From contig NZ_CP034930.1 in the NCBI RefSeq assembly GCF_004014855.1, positions 992,001 through 1,056,000 of the forward strand: DNA of 64,000 nucleotides, written 5' to 3'. Under the pieces are notes generated by a model. The model did not search any database and was not told the DNA's origin. It saw only the letters and a list, made by a program, of their open reading frames with translations. Below, one piece after another: positions 45,990-53,372 of this stretch. Source of the stretch: Apibacter raozihei. GTDB lineage: Bacteria; Bacteroidota; Bacteroidia; Flavobacteriales; Weeksellaceae. The position numbers were made by a program, and so were the translations under genes. Each line of letters starts with the position of its first letter. Within the stretch, counting starts at the first letter, position 1.

Positions 45990-46032
45990 TTCAAAAATTT
46001 AATTAGCAAGATTTTAATTGATTTATTTGGTT

Positions 46033-46767
46033 TTATAACCAATCGTATCCTCTTTCTTCTAATTCAAGAGCTAGTTCTTTAGTTCCGGATTTTATAATTT
46101 TTCCGTCACGGAGAACATGAACAAAATCGGGAACTATGTAATCCAGTAAACGTTGGTAATGAGTAATAACTAAAACGGCATTTTCACTGTTCTTAAGTTT
46201 ATTTACCCCATTGGAAACAATACGCAGGGCATCAATATCCAGTCCGGAATCGGTTTCATCTAAAATAGCCAGTTTAGGTTCCAGCATAGCCATCTGAAAT
46301 ATCTCGTTTCTTTTCTTTTCTCCTCCTGAAAATCCTTCGTTAAGTGAACGGGAAAGAAAATCTTTTCTTATTTCCAGCAACTCCGATTTTTCTTTCACTT
46401 TTTTCAGAAATTCCTGAGCAGAAATATCTTCCTGTCCATGAGCTTTACGGTTAGCATTTATGGCTGATTTTAAAAAGTTAGAAACACTTACTCCCGGAAT
46501 TTCAACCGGATACTGAAAAGACATAAATATTCCGGCATTGGCTCTTTCTTCTGGTGCTAGCTCCAATAAATCTGTCCCTTCAAAAAGTATACTTCCTCCA
46601 GTAACTTCATAATCATCCCGTCCGGTAATAACATTGGAAAGAGTGCTTTTACCACCTCCATTCGGACCCATAATTGCATGAATCTCACCTTTATTTATTT
46701 CCAGATTTATCCCTTTAAGAATTTCTTTACCATCTATTTCTGCATGCAGATTTTTGATTACTAACAT
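46033..46767 (-). CDS. sufC: Fe-S cluster assembly ATPase SufC
   Basis: ABC-type ATPase of the SufBCD scaffold, 244 residues. Walker [10 protein letters not shown] (34-42), Q-loop [15 protein letters not shown], signature [20 protein letters not shown] near 142-161, Walker [17 protein letters not shown]. Canonical length. It is the first gene of a sufC-sufD pair; upstream lies the toxin-cassette array instead of sufB, so the suf operon appears split or rearranged. Confidence 0.96.
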   Translation of the reverse strand: MLVIKNLHAEIDGKEILKGINLEINKGEIHAIMGPNGGGKSTLSNVITGRDDYEVTGGSILFEGTDLLELAPEERANAGIFMSFQYPVEIPGVSVSNFLKSAINANRKAHGQEDISAQEFLKKVKEKSELLEIRKDFLSRSLNEGFSGGEKKRNEIFQMAMLEPKLAILDETDSGLDIDALRIVSNGVNKLKNSENAVLVITHYQRLLDYIVPDFVHVLRDGKIIKSGTKELALELEERGYDWL

Positions 46768-47045
46768 ATTTTGTTTCTTATTTTTCTTTATATTCTATTC
46801 TGTAGGCAAAGATACTATCTTTAGCTAAGCGAATAAAAAAGGGTGATAGATTTTATTTATTTTTTTATTGGAGAGATTGTTTTGTTAAACTATAAATCAT
46901 TTAATAATCTCTTTCTTTAACATTTAGATATCTTTTTACATTTTTCAATGCTTGTTCTTTGTTTATCATAATTTTATTATCTTAATGTTAAAACTCTGTC
47001 TATACAAACTCCCTGTCGTTTGGAGGGAATGTCTTTTAAGTTAAA
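46768..47045. other. Upstream region of sufC, edge of the toxin array
   Basis: Promoter region of sufC and sequence without recognisable gene. The first copy of the 138-bp repeat begins at its right edge. Confidence 0.4.
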
Positions 47046-47183
47046 TAGTCATGTTTTAACTATAATATAGATATATAATTGTATTAAAAGTTTCGCTAAT
47101 AATAAAACGTAGACAAAAATAAACATCCTGAAATGTATACTTCAGGATGTTTATTAGTTAAAAATGAAAATCTTATTTCTTCT
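47046..47183 (-). repeat. 138-bp repeat, copy 1
   Basis: Nearly identical to 48657-48794 and 50252-50389. Each copy includes the last codons of an immunity-type gene (AAGAAATAA), a terminator hairpin (here 47118-47155, AATAAACATCCTGAA / TTCAGGATGTTTATT) and about 70 bp of AT-rich sequence with TTTCGCTAATAA. It marks the end of each toxin-immunity unit. Confidence 0.9.
47118..47155 (-). terminator. Terminator of immunity gene A
   Basis: Perfect 15-bp stem with an 8-nt loop, 18 bp beyond the stop of the 172-residue gene. Repeated at 48729-48766 and, with one mismatch, at about 50323-50361. Confidence 0.88.
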
Positions 47184-47691
47184 TTAATTCAAAAGTAATA
47201 GGATCAAAGGTTTTATAAGTCATAACATCTGTACCGGAACGAATAATCGGATATTCTTTTTTTCCAGGTCTATATATAAAAATAGAGGAATGAGGAATGC
47301 CTAGTTGATGTACTAAAGGAATAAAAAGCCCGTTGAAATAACCTTTGGTTACCACCTCAAACCCATGATCCGTGATCCGGGAGCTGTACCATTCCCATTC
47401 CCTAATACTCTGAAGCCTATTTATAATATTGAAAATACCAGTTACCAACTCATCCCTATAATCACTATTTTCCAGTTGATTGGTAAATTCAACCAGTTTC
47501 CGGGGGAGTAATTTTTCCCATTTAAGACTTTCGGCACTAAGGTTTTTATTCTCCAAAAATGTTATAATACTTTGTTTAAAGACATTAAGATCGTCCTCCG
47601 GATTAGGAATGTTTTTAATTCTCAGTATATCGTATTTTCCCTCCGGCAGTTCTCCGTTATTAAGTGTTAGTATCCTTTGTTTCTCTGTCAT
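47173..47691 (-). CDS. Probable immunity protein A of toxin cassette A
   Basis: A 172-residue soluble protein starting MTEKQRILTLNNGELPEGKY. Family not recognised. Its ATG overlaps the toxin TGA as ATGA (47688-47691), the strongest sign of a toxin-immunity pair. It is close to the 173-residue protein at 50379: by eye about 18 differences, at least half of them in residues 75-98, while both flanks are nearly identical. Lacking a signal peptide, it would act in the cytosol. Confidence 0.72.
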   Translation of the reverse strand: MTEKQRILTLNNGELPEGKYDILRIKNIPNPEDDLNVFKQSIITFLENKNLSAESLKWEKLLPRKLVEFTNQLENSDYRDELVTGIFNIINRLQSIREWEWYSSRITDHGFEVVTKGYFNGLFIPLVHQLGIPHSSIFIYRPGKKEYPIIRSGTDVMTYKTFDPITFELKKK

Positions 47692-48350
47692 GGCAATTTA
47701 TTTTTTTGAATGGTTACAAATTTTTCGTAAAATACTTTTTTAAAATCCTCAAAAGAAATACTATAAGAGGATCCCTGAAATAGAGGTAGCGGATCTCTTA
47801 CATATACTCTTCCGTTTTTTATCTTGTCAACAACTATGGCATGTGCTCCAAAATCTTCATGCCAGACACTTACCACCGCTTTTTTATTTCCTGTTTTCAT
47901 AACTTTTTCAAGAGCATTTACAGAAATTTTATCACCCTTATGTCCACGAGCAATAGTTTTTACATTATCAATGTAAGCATTTTTTAATGCTTCGGGAATA
48001 TCCAGAATATTTGCTCCATTTCTATCCGTATGTAATGCATCTGCCAGATATTTTTCAGAACGAGGGATTCCTAAATCGTCCAAAAGCATTCCTAGGGAAT
48101 TGGCAGCACAAGTATATTCTTCGGTTTGCCCCCAAACTTTCCCTAAAGGAAGTTCTTTTCGAAATTTGATTCCTGCATTTTCAAATAAAGATTTCGTATT
48201 ATCTCCTAGCTTTCCAAGCTCATTAAAAACCTTTCCTTCCGTTTTAACAATCTCATCGGTATTTCCGTGAAGGAGCTTTTTGATAAAATGTTTAAAACCT
48301 TTCCAGCCTTTGCTGCATGTTTCAACAAATATAAAAGAAAAAGCCTGATT
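47688..48350 (-). CDS. Orphan toxin C-terminal cassette A, C39/papain-like, no start codon
   Basis: An open frame of 220 codons bounded upstream by TAA (48351-48353) with no usable ATG before residue ~90. The N-terminal linker reads AFSFIFVETCSKGWKGFKHF, then IKKLLHGNTDEIVKTEGKVF; the toxin domain follows with GQTEEYTCAANSLGMLLDDL (candidate catalytic Cys), SVWHEDFGAHAIVVDKI (His) and GRVYVRDPLP (Asp). This Cys-His-Asp order suits a C39/papain-like peptidase fold. The best in-frame ATG (48089) would cut off the Cys. It is best read as a displaced toxin tail kept as a recombination donor. Confidence 0.65.
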   Translation of the reverse strand, partial: NQAFSFIFVETCSKGWKGFKHFIKKLLHGNTDEIVKTEGKVFNELGKLGDNTKSLFENAGIKFRKELPLGKVWGQTEEYTCAANSLGMLLDDLGIPRSEKYLADALHTDRNGANILDIPEALKNAYIDNVKTIARGHKGDKISVNALEKVMKTGNKKAVVSVWHEDFGAHAIVVDKIKNGRVYVRDPLPLFQGSSYSISFEDFKKVFYEKFVTIQKNKLP

Positions 48351-48366
48351 TTATATATCAGGCTTT
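48340..48366 (-). terminator. Hairpin at the head of toxin cassette A
   Basis: AAAGCCTGAT / ATCAGGCTTT, 10 bp with a 7-nt loop. It terminates the small gene at 48391 and overlaps the first codons of the toxin frame. The same hairpin recurs at 49933-49959. Confidence 0.75.
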
Positions 48367-48390
48367 ATTAGATTCAGTATAGCAAAGACT

Positions 48391-48609
48391 TTACTTATTC
48401 CTATACAATTGTCTTACAATTTCATATTTACCTTCTTTATTTAAAGCAATTTCGTAATGTCCGGTGTAGTGGTGGAAACTGATAACTTCTCCTTTTTCAT
48501 CATCTATGGTAATGAACCATTCTGATCCAGGAGATCTTAACCATTCATCCCCAACAGCTTCCGGGTCGCTGTAATTGTATCTCTCCCCAATAATCAAGTT
48601 TAAGATCAT
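48391..48609 (-). CDS. Small hypothetical protein Z
   Basis: A 72-residue protein from ATG 48609: MILNLIIGERYNYSDPEAVG, then an acidic central part ending GKYEIVRQLYRNK. An upstream in-frame start at 48663 would add a Lys-rich stretch that lies in repeat 2, so it is less likely. Function unknown. A second, frameshifted copy lies at 49984-50204; both sit between the 138-bp repeat and the next toxin cassette, so it belongs to the repeated unit. Confidence 0.5.
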   Translation of the reverse strand: MILNLIIGERYNYSDPEAVGDEWLRSPGSEWFITIDDEKGEVISFHHYTGHYEIALNKEGKYEIVRQLYRNK

Positions 48610-48656
48610 TATCTTTTTTTTCTTTTTCGTAAAACCTACATAATATAGGATATTTA

Positions 48657-48794
48657 TAGTCATGTTTTAACTATATTATAGATATATAATTGTATTAAAA
48701 GTTTCGCTAATAACAAATCGTAGACAAAAATAAACATCCTGAAATGTATACTTCAGGATGTTTATTAGTTAAAAATGAAAATCTTATTTCTTCT
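48657..48794 (-). repeat. 138-bp repeat, copy 2
   Basis: Copy of 47046-47183, including the terminator hairpin at 48729-48766. Its right end keeps only the last nine bases of the immunity-A-type gene, although a different immunity gene (48958-49326) precedes it. This scar shows that the gene content between linker and repeat was exchanged. Confidence 0.9.
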
Positions 48795-48819
48795 CTCAAC
48801 AAAATTATCTAGAAATAAC

Positions 48820-48845
48820 CCTAAAAATCGTGGTTATTTATTTTA
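48820..48845. terminator. Weak hairpin after immunity gene C
   Basis: AAATAACC / GGTTATTT with a loop of about 11 nt, in the 163-bp gap between immunity gene C and repeat 2. AT-rich and short; a possible terminator brought in with the exchanged segment. Confidence 0.4.
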
Positions 48846-48957
48846 AAAAAGAATATTTATTTTTCACTTTTATAATGCTTTTATTAATTAAGGAAGTATG
48901 GGTAAAATTATTGGTAGATTTAAATTCTAAAATCTCAAAAATGTTATTTTACAAAAT

Positions 48958-49326
48958 TTAATTAAAATATTTTGCAAATCTACTCTCATTTTTAGTGTAA
49001 TTTTCTAAATCTTTATAATTACTATTTGCCCAATTTTTTTTTATTAGCTGAATAATTTCTTTTTTAAATTTATCACTACTGCTATAATCCAATATTGAAA
49101 TAACTATTAACCATGCAGCTCTAATATTTCCAAATACTTTTTCCTCTAAATTTTCGTTTTTGAGTACTTCTTGTTTTAAAATATCTTTGAAAAAACTACT
49201 TCGTTTTGAAAAAATTGGGTAATAATTAAATCTGCCATATTTTGGGAATGTTAATTCAAAATTTTTCAACAACTCTTCATTGCTTAATTTATTCAATTCA
49301 TTTACAATAGGAATAATATGTTTCAT
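48958..49326 (-). CDS. Probable immunity protein C of the zincin-like cassette
   Basis: A 122-residue helical protein from ATG 49326 (MKHIIPIVNELNKLSNEELL ...). A TTG at 49332 overlapping the toxin TGA is an alternative start. The middle part GNIRAAWLIVISILDYSSSD and a polar C-terminus RFAKYFN suggest a soluble alpha-helical repeat-like fold. No relation to the 172/173-residue proteins of cassettes A and B, matching the different toxin domain upstream. Confidence 0.65.
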   Translation of the reverse strand: MKHIIPIVNELNKLSNEELLKNFELTFPKYGRFNYYPIFSKRSSFFKDILKQEVLKNENLEEKVFGNIRAAWLIVISILDYSSSDKFKKEIIQLIKKNWANSNYKDLENYTKNESRFAKYFN

Positions 49327-49328
49327 TA

Positions 49329-49943
49329 TCAATATTCTTTAAGTTTTTTTATTTTTAATAATACATTTTTATCTGTAATAGTGCCAAAATTATTAGTAAT
49401 ATAATTGATTTCATCAATAAAATTTTCTTTTAATTGTTCTATTATTTTTTGTGAATTTATTATGTTATTTTTTAAAATAAACTCTATTTCCGTTTTATAT
49501 GCATTATATTCTGTTAAACATCTATAATTCACATCATAAAGAGAATTCATGCCTAAAAAACCATTTACTTCATCATCTAAAAAGTGCTTATATTCATGTT
49601 CCCATGCAGAAATAGAAGCTTTATCATGGATTATAATTTGCCTTGGTCGTCCTTTTGATAATCCTGGAGAATATCCTAAGGCTTCATTTTCTCTATATAT
49701 AATCTCTACTTCTTTGGTCTTAAGATCATTTATAATTTTAGAAAGTCTATCCGGATGAGAATTTTTAGCAGCTCCTAAGATATCAGCAACTGGATCAGCT
49801 TTAGAATGAAATCTATCAAAAACCTTTCCTTCCGTTTTAACAATCTCATCGGTATTTCCGTGAAGGAGCTTTTCGATAAAATGTTTAAAACCTTTCCAGC
49901 CTTTGCTGCATGTTTCAACAAATATAAAAGAAAAAGCCTGATT
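49329..49943 (-). CDS. Orphan toxin C-terminal cassette C, HExxH zincin-like, no start codon
   Basis: An uninterrupted 204-codon frame bounded by TAA at 49944-49946; the ATG at 49550 is internal. Residues 2-42 repeat the linker of cassettes A and B (AFSFIFVETCSKGWKGFKHF ... TDEIVKTEGKVF). Then a different domain begins at about residue 43 (DRFHSKADPVADILGAAKNS) with a zinc-peptidase motif HEYKH at 116-120 followed by Glu125 (FLDDE). This is the expected layout of a zincin-type polymorphic toxin. The immunity gene follows within 2 bp. No start codon precedes the linker. Confidence 0.65.
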   Translation of the reverse strand, partial: NQAFSFIFVETCSKGWKGFKHFIEKLLHGNTDEIVKTEGKVFDRFHSKADPVADILGAAKNSHPDRLSKIINDLKTKEVEIIYRENEALGYSPGLSKGRPRQIIIHDKASISAWEHEYKHFLDDEVNGFLGMNSLYDVNYRCLTEYNAYKTEIEFILKNNIINSQKIIEQLKENFIDEINYITNNFGTITDKNVLLKIKKLKEY

Positions 49944-49959
49944 TTATATATCAGGCTTT
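49933..49959 (-). terminator. Hairpin at the head of toxin cassette C
   Basis: AAAGCCTGAT / ATCAGGCTTT, identical to the hairpin at 48340-48366. It follows the degenerate Z copy and overlaps the first codons of the toxin frame. Confidence 0.75.
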
Positions 49960-49983
49960 ATTAGATTCAGTATAGCAAAGACT

Positions 49984-50204
49984 TTACTTATTCCTATACA
50001 ATTGTCTTACAATTTCATATTTACCTTCTTTATTTAAAGCAATTTCGTAATGTCCGGTGTAGCTATGTATAGCAATTGCCTCTCCTTTTGCATCATCTAT
50101 GGTAATGAGCCATTCTGAGCCAGGAGATCTTAACCATTCATCCCCAACAGCTTCCGGGTCGCTGTAATTGTATCTCCCCCCCCAATAATCAAGTTTAAAA
50201 TCAT
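49984..50204 (-). pseudogene. Frameshifted copy of small gene Z with a G8 tract
   Basis: Starts at ATG 50204 like Z (MILNLIIG...), then hits a run of eight G on the minus strand (plus C8 at 50176-50183) that is 2 nt longer than the GGGGAG of the intact copy. The downstream frame (RYNYSDPEAVGDEWLRSPGS ... IVRQLYRNK) is intact but out of phase. Either decay or a slippage-prone on/off tract. Confidence 0.6.
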
Positions 50205-50251
50205 TATCTTTTTCTTCTTTTTCGTAAAACCTACATATTATAGGATATTTA

Positions 50252-50389
50252 TAGTCTTATTTTAACTATATTATAGATATATAATTGTATTAAAAGTTTC
50301 GCTAATAACAAAACGTAGACAAAAATAAACATCCTGAAATGTATACTTCAGAATGTTTATTAGTTAAAAATGAAAATCTTATTTCTTCT
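50252..50389 (-). repeat. 138-bp repeat, copy 3
   Basis: Copy of 47046-47183 with a few base changes; its hairpin at about 50323-50361 has one mismatch. It includes the end of the 173-residue gene. Confidence 0.9.
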
Positions 50390-50900
50390 TTAATTCAAAA
50401 GTAATAGGATCAAAAGTTTTATAAGTCATAACATCCGTACCGGAACGAATAATCGGGTATTCTTTTTCTCCTGGTGTATATATAAAAATAGAGGAATGAG
50501 GAATGCCTAGTTGGTGTACTAAAGGAATAAAAAGCCCGTTAAAATAACCTTTGGTTACCACCTCAAACCCATGATCTGTGATTCGTGAGCTGTACCACTC
50601 CCATTTTTTAATACTTTGAAGCCAATCCACTATACCAAAAATACCCATTAACAGTTGATCTTTATGATAATCACTATCTTCCAATTGATTGGTAAATTCA
50701 ACGAGCTTTCGGGGAAGCAATTTTTCCCATTTAAGACTTTCGGCACTAAGGTTTTTATTTTCCAAAAATGCTATAATGCTTTGTTTAAAGGCATTAAGAT
50801 CGTCCTCCGGATTAGGGATGTTTTTAATTCTAAGAATATCGTATTTTTCATCAGGAAGTTCCCCGTTATTAAGTGTTAGTATCCTTTGTTTTTCTGTCAT
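50379..50900 (-). CDS. Probable immunity protein B of toxin cassette B
   Basis: A 173-residue paralogue of the protein at 47173, with identical ends (MTEKQRILTLNNGELP and TYKTFDPITFELKKK) and a variable patch at residues 75-98 (DSDYHKDQLLMGIFGIVDWL here). Here the toxin frame ends 20 bp upstream, so the ATGA overlap of cassette A is lost. Soluble, no signal peptide. Function as immunity protein is inferred from position. Confidence 0.7.
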   Translation of the reverse strand: MTEKQRILTLNNGELPDEKYDILRIKNIPNPEDDLNAFKQSIIAFLENKNLSAESLKWEKLLPRKLVEFTNQLEDSDYHKDQLLMGIFGIVDWLQSIKKWEWYSSRITDHGFEVVTKGYFNGLFIPLVHQLGIPHSSIFIYTPGEKEYPIIRSGTDVMTYKTFDPITFELKKK

Positions 50901-50920
50901 GGCAATTTATTTTTGAATGG

Positions 50921-51595
50921 TTAAAATTTTTTATAAAATACTTCTTCAAAATCCTTTAAAGAAATGCTGTAAGAGGACCCCTGAAATTGAGGTAGCGGAT
51001 CTCTAACATATACTCTTCCGTTTTTTATCTTGTCAACAACAATGGCATGTGCTCCAAAATCTTCATGCCAGACACTTACCACCGCTTTTTTATTTCCTGT
51101 TTTCATAACTTTTTCAAGAGCATTTACAGAAATTTTATCACCCTTATGTCCACGAGCAATGGTTTTAACATTATCAATGTAAGCATTTTTTAATGCTTCT
51201 GGAATATCCAGAATATTTGCTCCAATTCTATCCGTATGTAATGCATCTGCCAGATATTTTTCAGAACGAGGGATTCCTAAATCGTCCAAAAGCATTCCCA
51301 AAGAATTGGCAGCACAAGTATATTCTTCGGTTTGCCCCCAAACTTTCTTTAAAGAAAGTTCTTTTCGAAATTTGATTCCTGCATTTTCAAAGAAAGATTT
51401 GGTATTATCTCTTAGATTTCCAAGCTCATCAAAAACCTTTCCTTCCGTTTTAACAATCTCATCGGTATTTCCGTGAAGGAGCTTTTCGATAAAATGTTTA
51501 AAACCGTTCCAGCCTTTGCTGCATGTTTCAACAAATATAAAAGAAAAAGCCTGATATGCAAGATCGTGCTTTTTCCTAAGTATATAATGAATGAA
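50921..51595 (-). CDS. Orphan toxin C-terminal cassette B, C39/papain-like, no start codon
   Basis: A 224-codon open frame bounded by TAA at 51596-51598. It begins FIHYILRKKHDLAYQAFSFI, so the linker extends about 14 residues further than in cassettes A and C. The domain carries EYTCAANSLG (Cys), HEDFGAHAIVVDKI (His) and VYVRDPLPQF (Asp) as in A. A one-base loss near 50930 creates an early TAA that removes the last eight residues relative to A. No start codon lies before the catalytic Cys. Reading as a displaced, slightly damaged toxin tail. Confidence 0.63.
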   Translation of the reverse strand, partial: FIHYILRKKHDLAYQAFSFIFVETCSKGWNGFKHFIEKLLHGNTDEIVKTEGKVFDELGNLRDNTKSFFENAGIKFRKELSLKKVWGQTEEYTCAANSLGMLLDDLGIPRSEKYLADALHTDRIGANILDIPEALKNAYIDNVKTIARGHKGDKISVNALEKVMKTGNKKAVVSVWHEDFGAHAIVVDKIKNGRVYVRDPLPQFQGSSYSISLKDFEEVFYKKF

Positions 51596-51768
51596 TTAAA
51601 TAAGTCTTTTCTAAAAAATAGTTATGCTGCTTATCTGTTGAATCTTTGTTTCTTATAATTATCCTGACTTTTTATTGACATTTCTTAATAAAGCCAATCA
51701 AAAATTGATTCTAATAATTATAGATAGTTTGTTTATAATTATTTTCTAAATTTTCATTAATAGGTAAC

Positions 51769-52332
51769 TTATATTTGGATAAAATTATAGCTGATTCCTA
51801 TTCCCAGAAAGGAAGATAACCCTTGTTGGAAATTGGTTCCGTATCCTGCTATAATTCCTATTCCAAAAGGCTTTAAAGTATTTTTTCTTTTTTTATACAG
51901 CTCTATTTGTTGATCTTGTTCCCTACGGATATTTTCAGAGTTAGTCAGTTGATTAAGAGTGTTCACTTTTTGTTTATTTTGTAAAAAGATGAGGCTATCA
52001 GAGAAGGTAATATGATTTTTTAATTGATGAACATCTTTTTTACATAAGCTATCTGTGTAGTTTTCAGTTCTTTCGATAGTAATATGTCTAATTTTTTCTT
52101 TTCCTTGGATATAAAAAGTTTTCACCTTTTGTTTCTGCTTTTCCAAAACAGCATACACTTTTTGCAGGCTGTCATATTCTTTTTGATAGGTTTTTACCTT
52201 TGTTTTGGATACTTTAATTTCGGATTGTACCTGCTTTGTTTTAACTGAATTTTTTCCTGACTGGTATGCATAAAGGCCTACAGAGAAGATAATAATTAAA
52301 AAACCCAGCCATACTTTTATATTTGATTTCAT
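51769..52332 (-). CDS. Spanin-like membrane-anchored coiled-coil protein
   Basis: A 187-residue protein with one N-terminal membrane helix (about 5-25, VWLGFLIIIFSVGLYAYQSG) and a long Lys/Gln/Glu-rich coiled coil (about 35-150). The last 30 residues, FGIGIIAGYGTNFQQGLSSF, then LGIGISYNF, look like beta strands that could touch the outer membrane. This inner-membrane anchor plus periplasmic coil is the layout of an inner-membrane spanin. It is the last gene of the holin-endopeptidase run, 4 bp after the endopeptidase gene. Confidence 0.6.
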   Translation of the reverse strand: MKSNIKVWLGFLIIIFSVGLYAYQSGKNSVKTKQVQSEIKVSKTKVKTYQKEYDSLQKVYAVLEKQKQKVKTFYIQGKEKIRHITIERTENYTDSLCKKDVHQLKNHITFSDSLIFLQNKQKVNTLNQLTNSENIRREQDQQIELYKKRKNTLKPFGIGIIAGYGTNFQQGLSSFLGIGISYNFIQI

Positions 52333-52336
52333 AGGT

Positions 52337-52765
52337 TTATTTTTTTAATTCAAAATGTGGAGTGTCTTTAAAGTTTTTCCAATCGCCACCCCATTGTATT
52401 GTAATATCTAATTCTTTAGCCGTTTTTATAATATGACGGGCAATAGCTGTAAGTCTTAGATTCACATCTTCGCCCTCTGTATGAACAGTTCCGTTAAAAT
52501 AAGGATACAGATCAACAGCATATCCAAATCCGTCTGACTGAATTTGATGCTTAGAAAATGTTTGAATGCCATCGGAATTAGTTACGATGTTTCCTGGTAA
52601 GGTACGTCCTTTTGCATATAATTCTCGTTGATCGCTGGTTGTCCTGACTCCATTAGTCAGTGTAAAGTCGTATGGGCTATTTTTTATAGATATTACTAAA
52701 ACAGTAATTAGTTCCGGATGAATATCTTTCAAATTGCGATAACTACGTTTGCTGAATTTAAACAT
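52337..52765 (-). CDS. M15-family L-alanyl-D-glutamate-type peptidoglycan peptidase
   Basis: A 142-residue phage-endolysin-like M15 peptidase without a signal peptide, so it needs a holin to reach the wall. Zinc and catalytic residues: the first His and Asp in SKHQIQSDGFGYAVDLYPYF (near 71-90), the last His in DTPHFELKK near 135. The family cuts L-Ala-D-Glu bonds. It lies between holin and spanin-like genes, the classical lysis order, 18 bp below the holin gene. Confidence 0.82.
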   Translation of the reverse strand: MFKFSKRSYRNLKDIHPELITVLVISIKNSPYDFTLTNGVRTTSDQRELYAKGRTLPGNIVTNSDGIQTFSKHQIQSDGFGYAVDLYPYFNGTVHTEGEDVNLRLTAIARHIIKTAKELDITIQWGGDWKNFKDTPHFELKK

Positions 52766-52782
52766 GATAATTGGTTTTAGTT

Positions 52783-53121
52783 TTAAAGATTAAAATTTTT
52801 ATTTATAATTTTTTTTATAAATTCGGGTAGCCAGTTGATGAGTTGTTCTAATCCGTCCAGCACTTCTCCAGAGTAGGCTCCGGTTATCGCACAGACGACC
52901 ATTATGCTGTTAGTAGATACATCTGTGTATTCTTGCAAGAGTATACTGGCAGCTATTCCTATGACAGCTGATATAGGTATTTTTAAAAGTAATCGTTTAA
53001 TAGAAGTTCCCTTGTAAACGGCTCTTGCAATCATGCTAATGAGTGTTGTAAGAAATATCAGTCCAAATCGATTGATAAAATCAAATACTGACTCAATAAG
53101 GTTATTTATTAAAATTTTCAT
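52783..53121 (-). CDS. Phage holin-like protein
   Basis: A 112-residue protein with three hydrophobic segments (about 15-33, 45-62 and 70-88) and a basic tail FIKKIINKNFNL. The segment VIGIAASILLQEYTDVSTNS, then IMVVCAITGAYSGEVLDGLE, is typical of Bacteroidota/LydA-like phage holins. It would form the membrane lesion that lets the M15 peptidase out. First of three adjacent lysis genes. Confidence 0.75.
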   Translation of the reverse strand: MKILINNLIESVFDFINRFGLIFLTTLISMIARAVYKGTSIKRLLLKIPISAVIGIAASILLQEYTDVSTNSIMVVCAITGAYSGEVLDGLEQLINWLPEFIKKIINKNFNL

Positions 53122-53179
53122 TTTTAGGTTTTAAGGTTTTTTTGTAATTATAATTATTAAGAAATTGTAATCACTTAAA

Positions 53180-53323
53180 AATCAATCCGGAAAATGTGTC
53201 AGGTGCTAAATGTATAGACTTAAAGAAGAAAAATGAAAATGAGTAGGTTTGAAAAATATTAATGAACAAGGATGGGTGTATTAAAAAGAGGTTTCCCTGA
53301 CAAGTAATTTTTCCGGATTGATT
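53180..53323. repeat. Long-range inverted repeat upstream of the holin gene
   Basis: AATCAATCCGGAAAA (53180-53194) pairs perfectly with TTTTCCGGATTGATT (53309-53323). Inside it TGTCAGG (53197-53203) pairs with CCTGACA (53296-53302). Together they could fold about 145 nt into a stem with a 92-nt loop. It sits in a 251-bp gap without genes. Confidence 0.6.
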
Positions 53324-53372
53324 GGATATGGTTGACTAGTAGTTTTTTATTTTTAAATGGAGGTGTATAATT

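Noticed and set aside
47480-47743. 87-residue ORF on the plus strand, also found at 50689-50916
   Set aside because: Antisense to both immunity genes; it is duplicated only because the genes are.
46768-50389. CRISPR array suggested by regularly repeated blocks
   Set aside because: The repeat copies are 138 bp long and about 1.6 kb apart, with genes between them; no short repeats with spacers.
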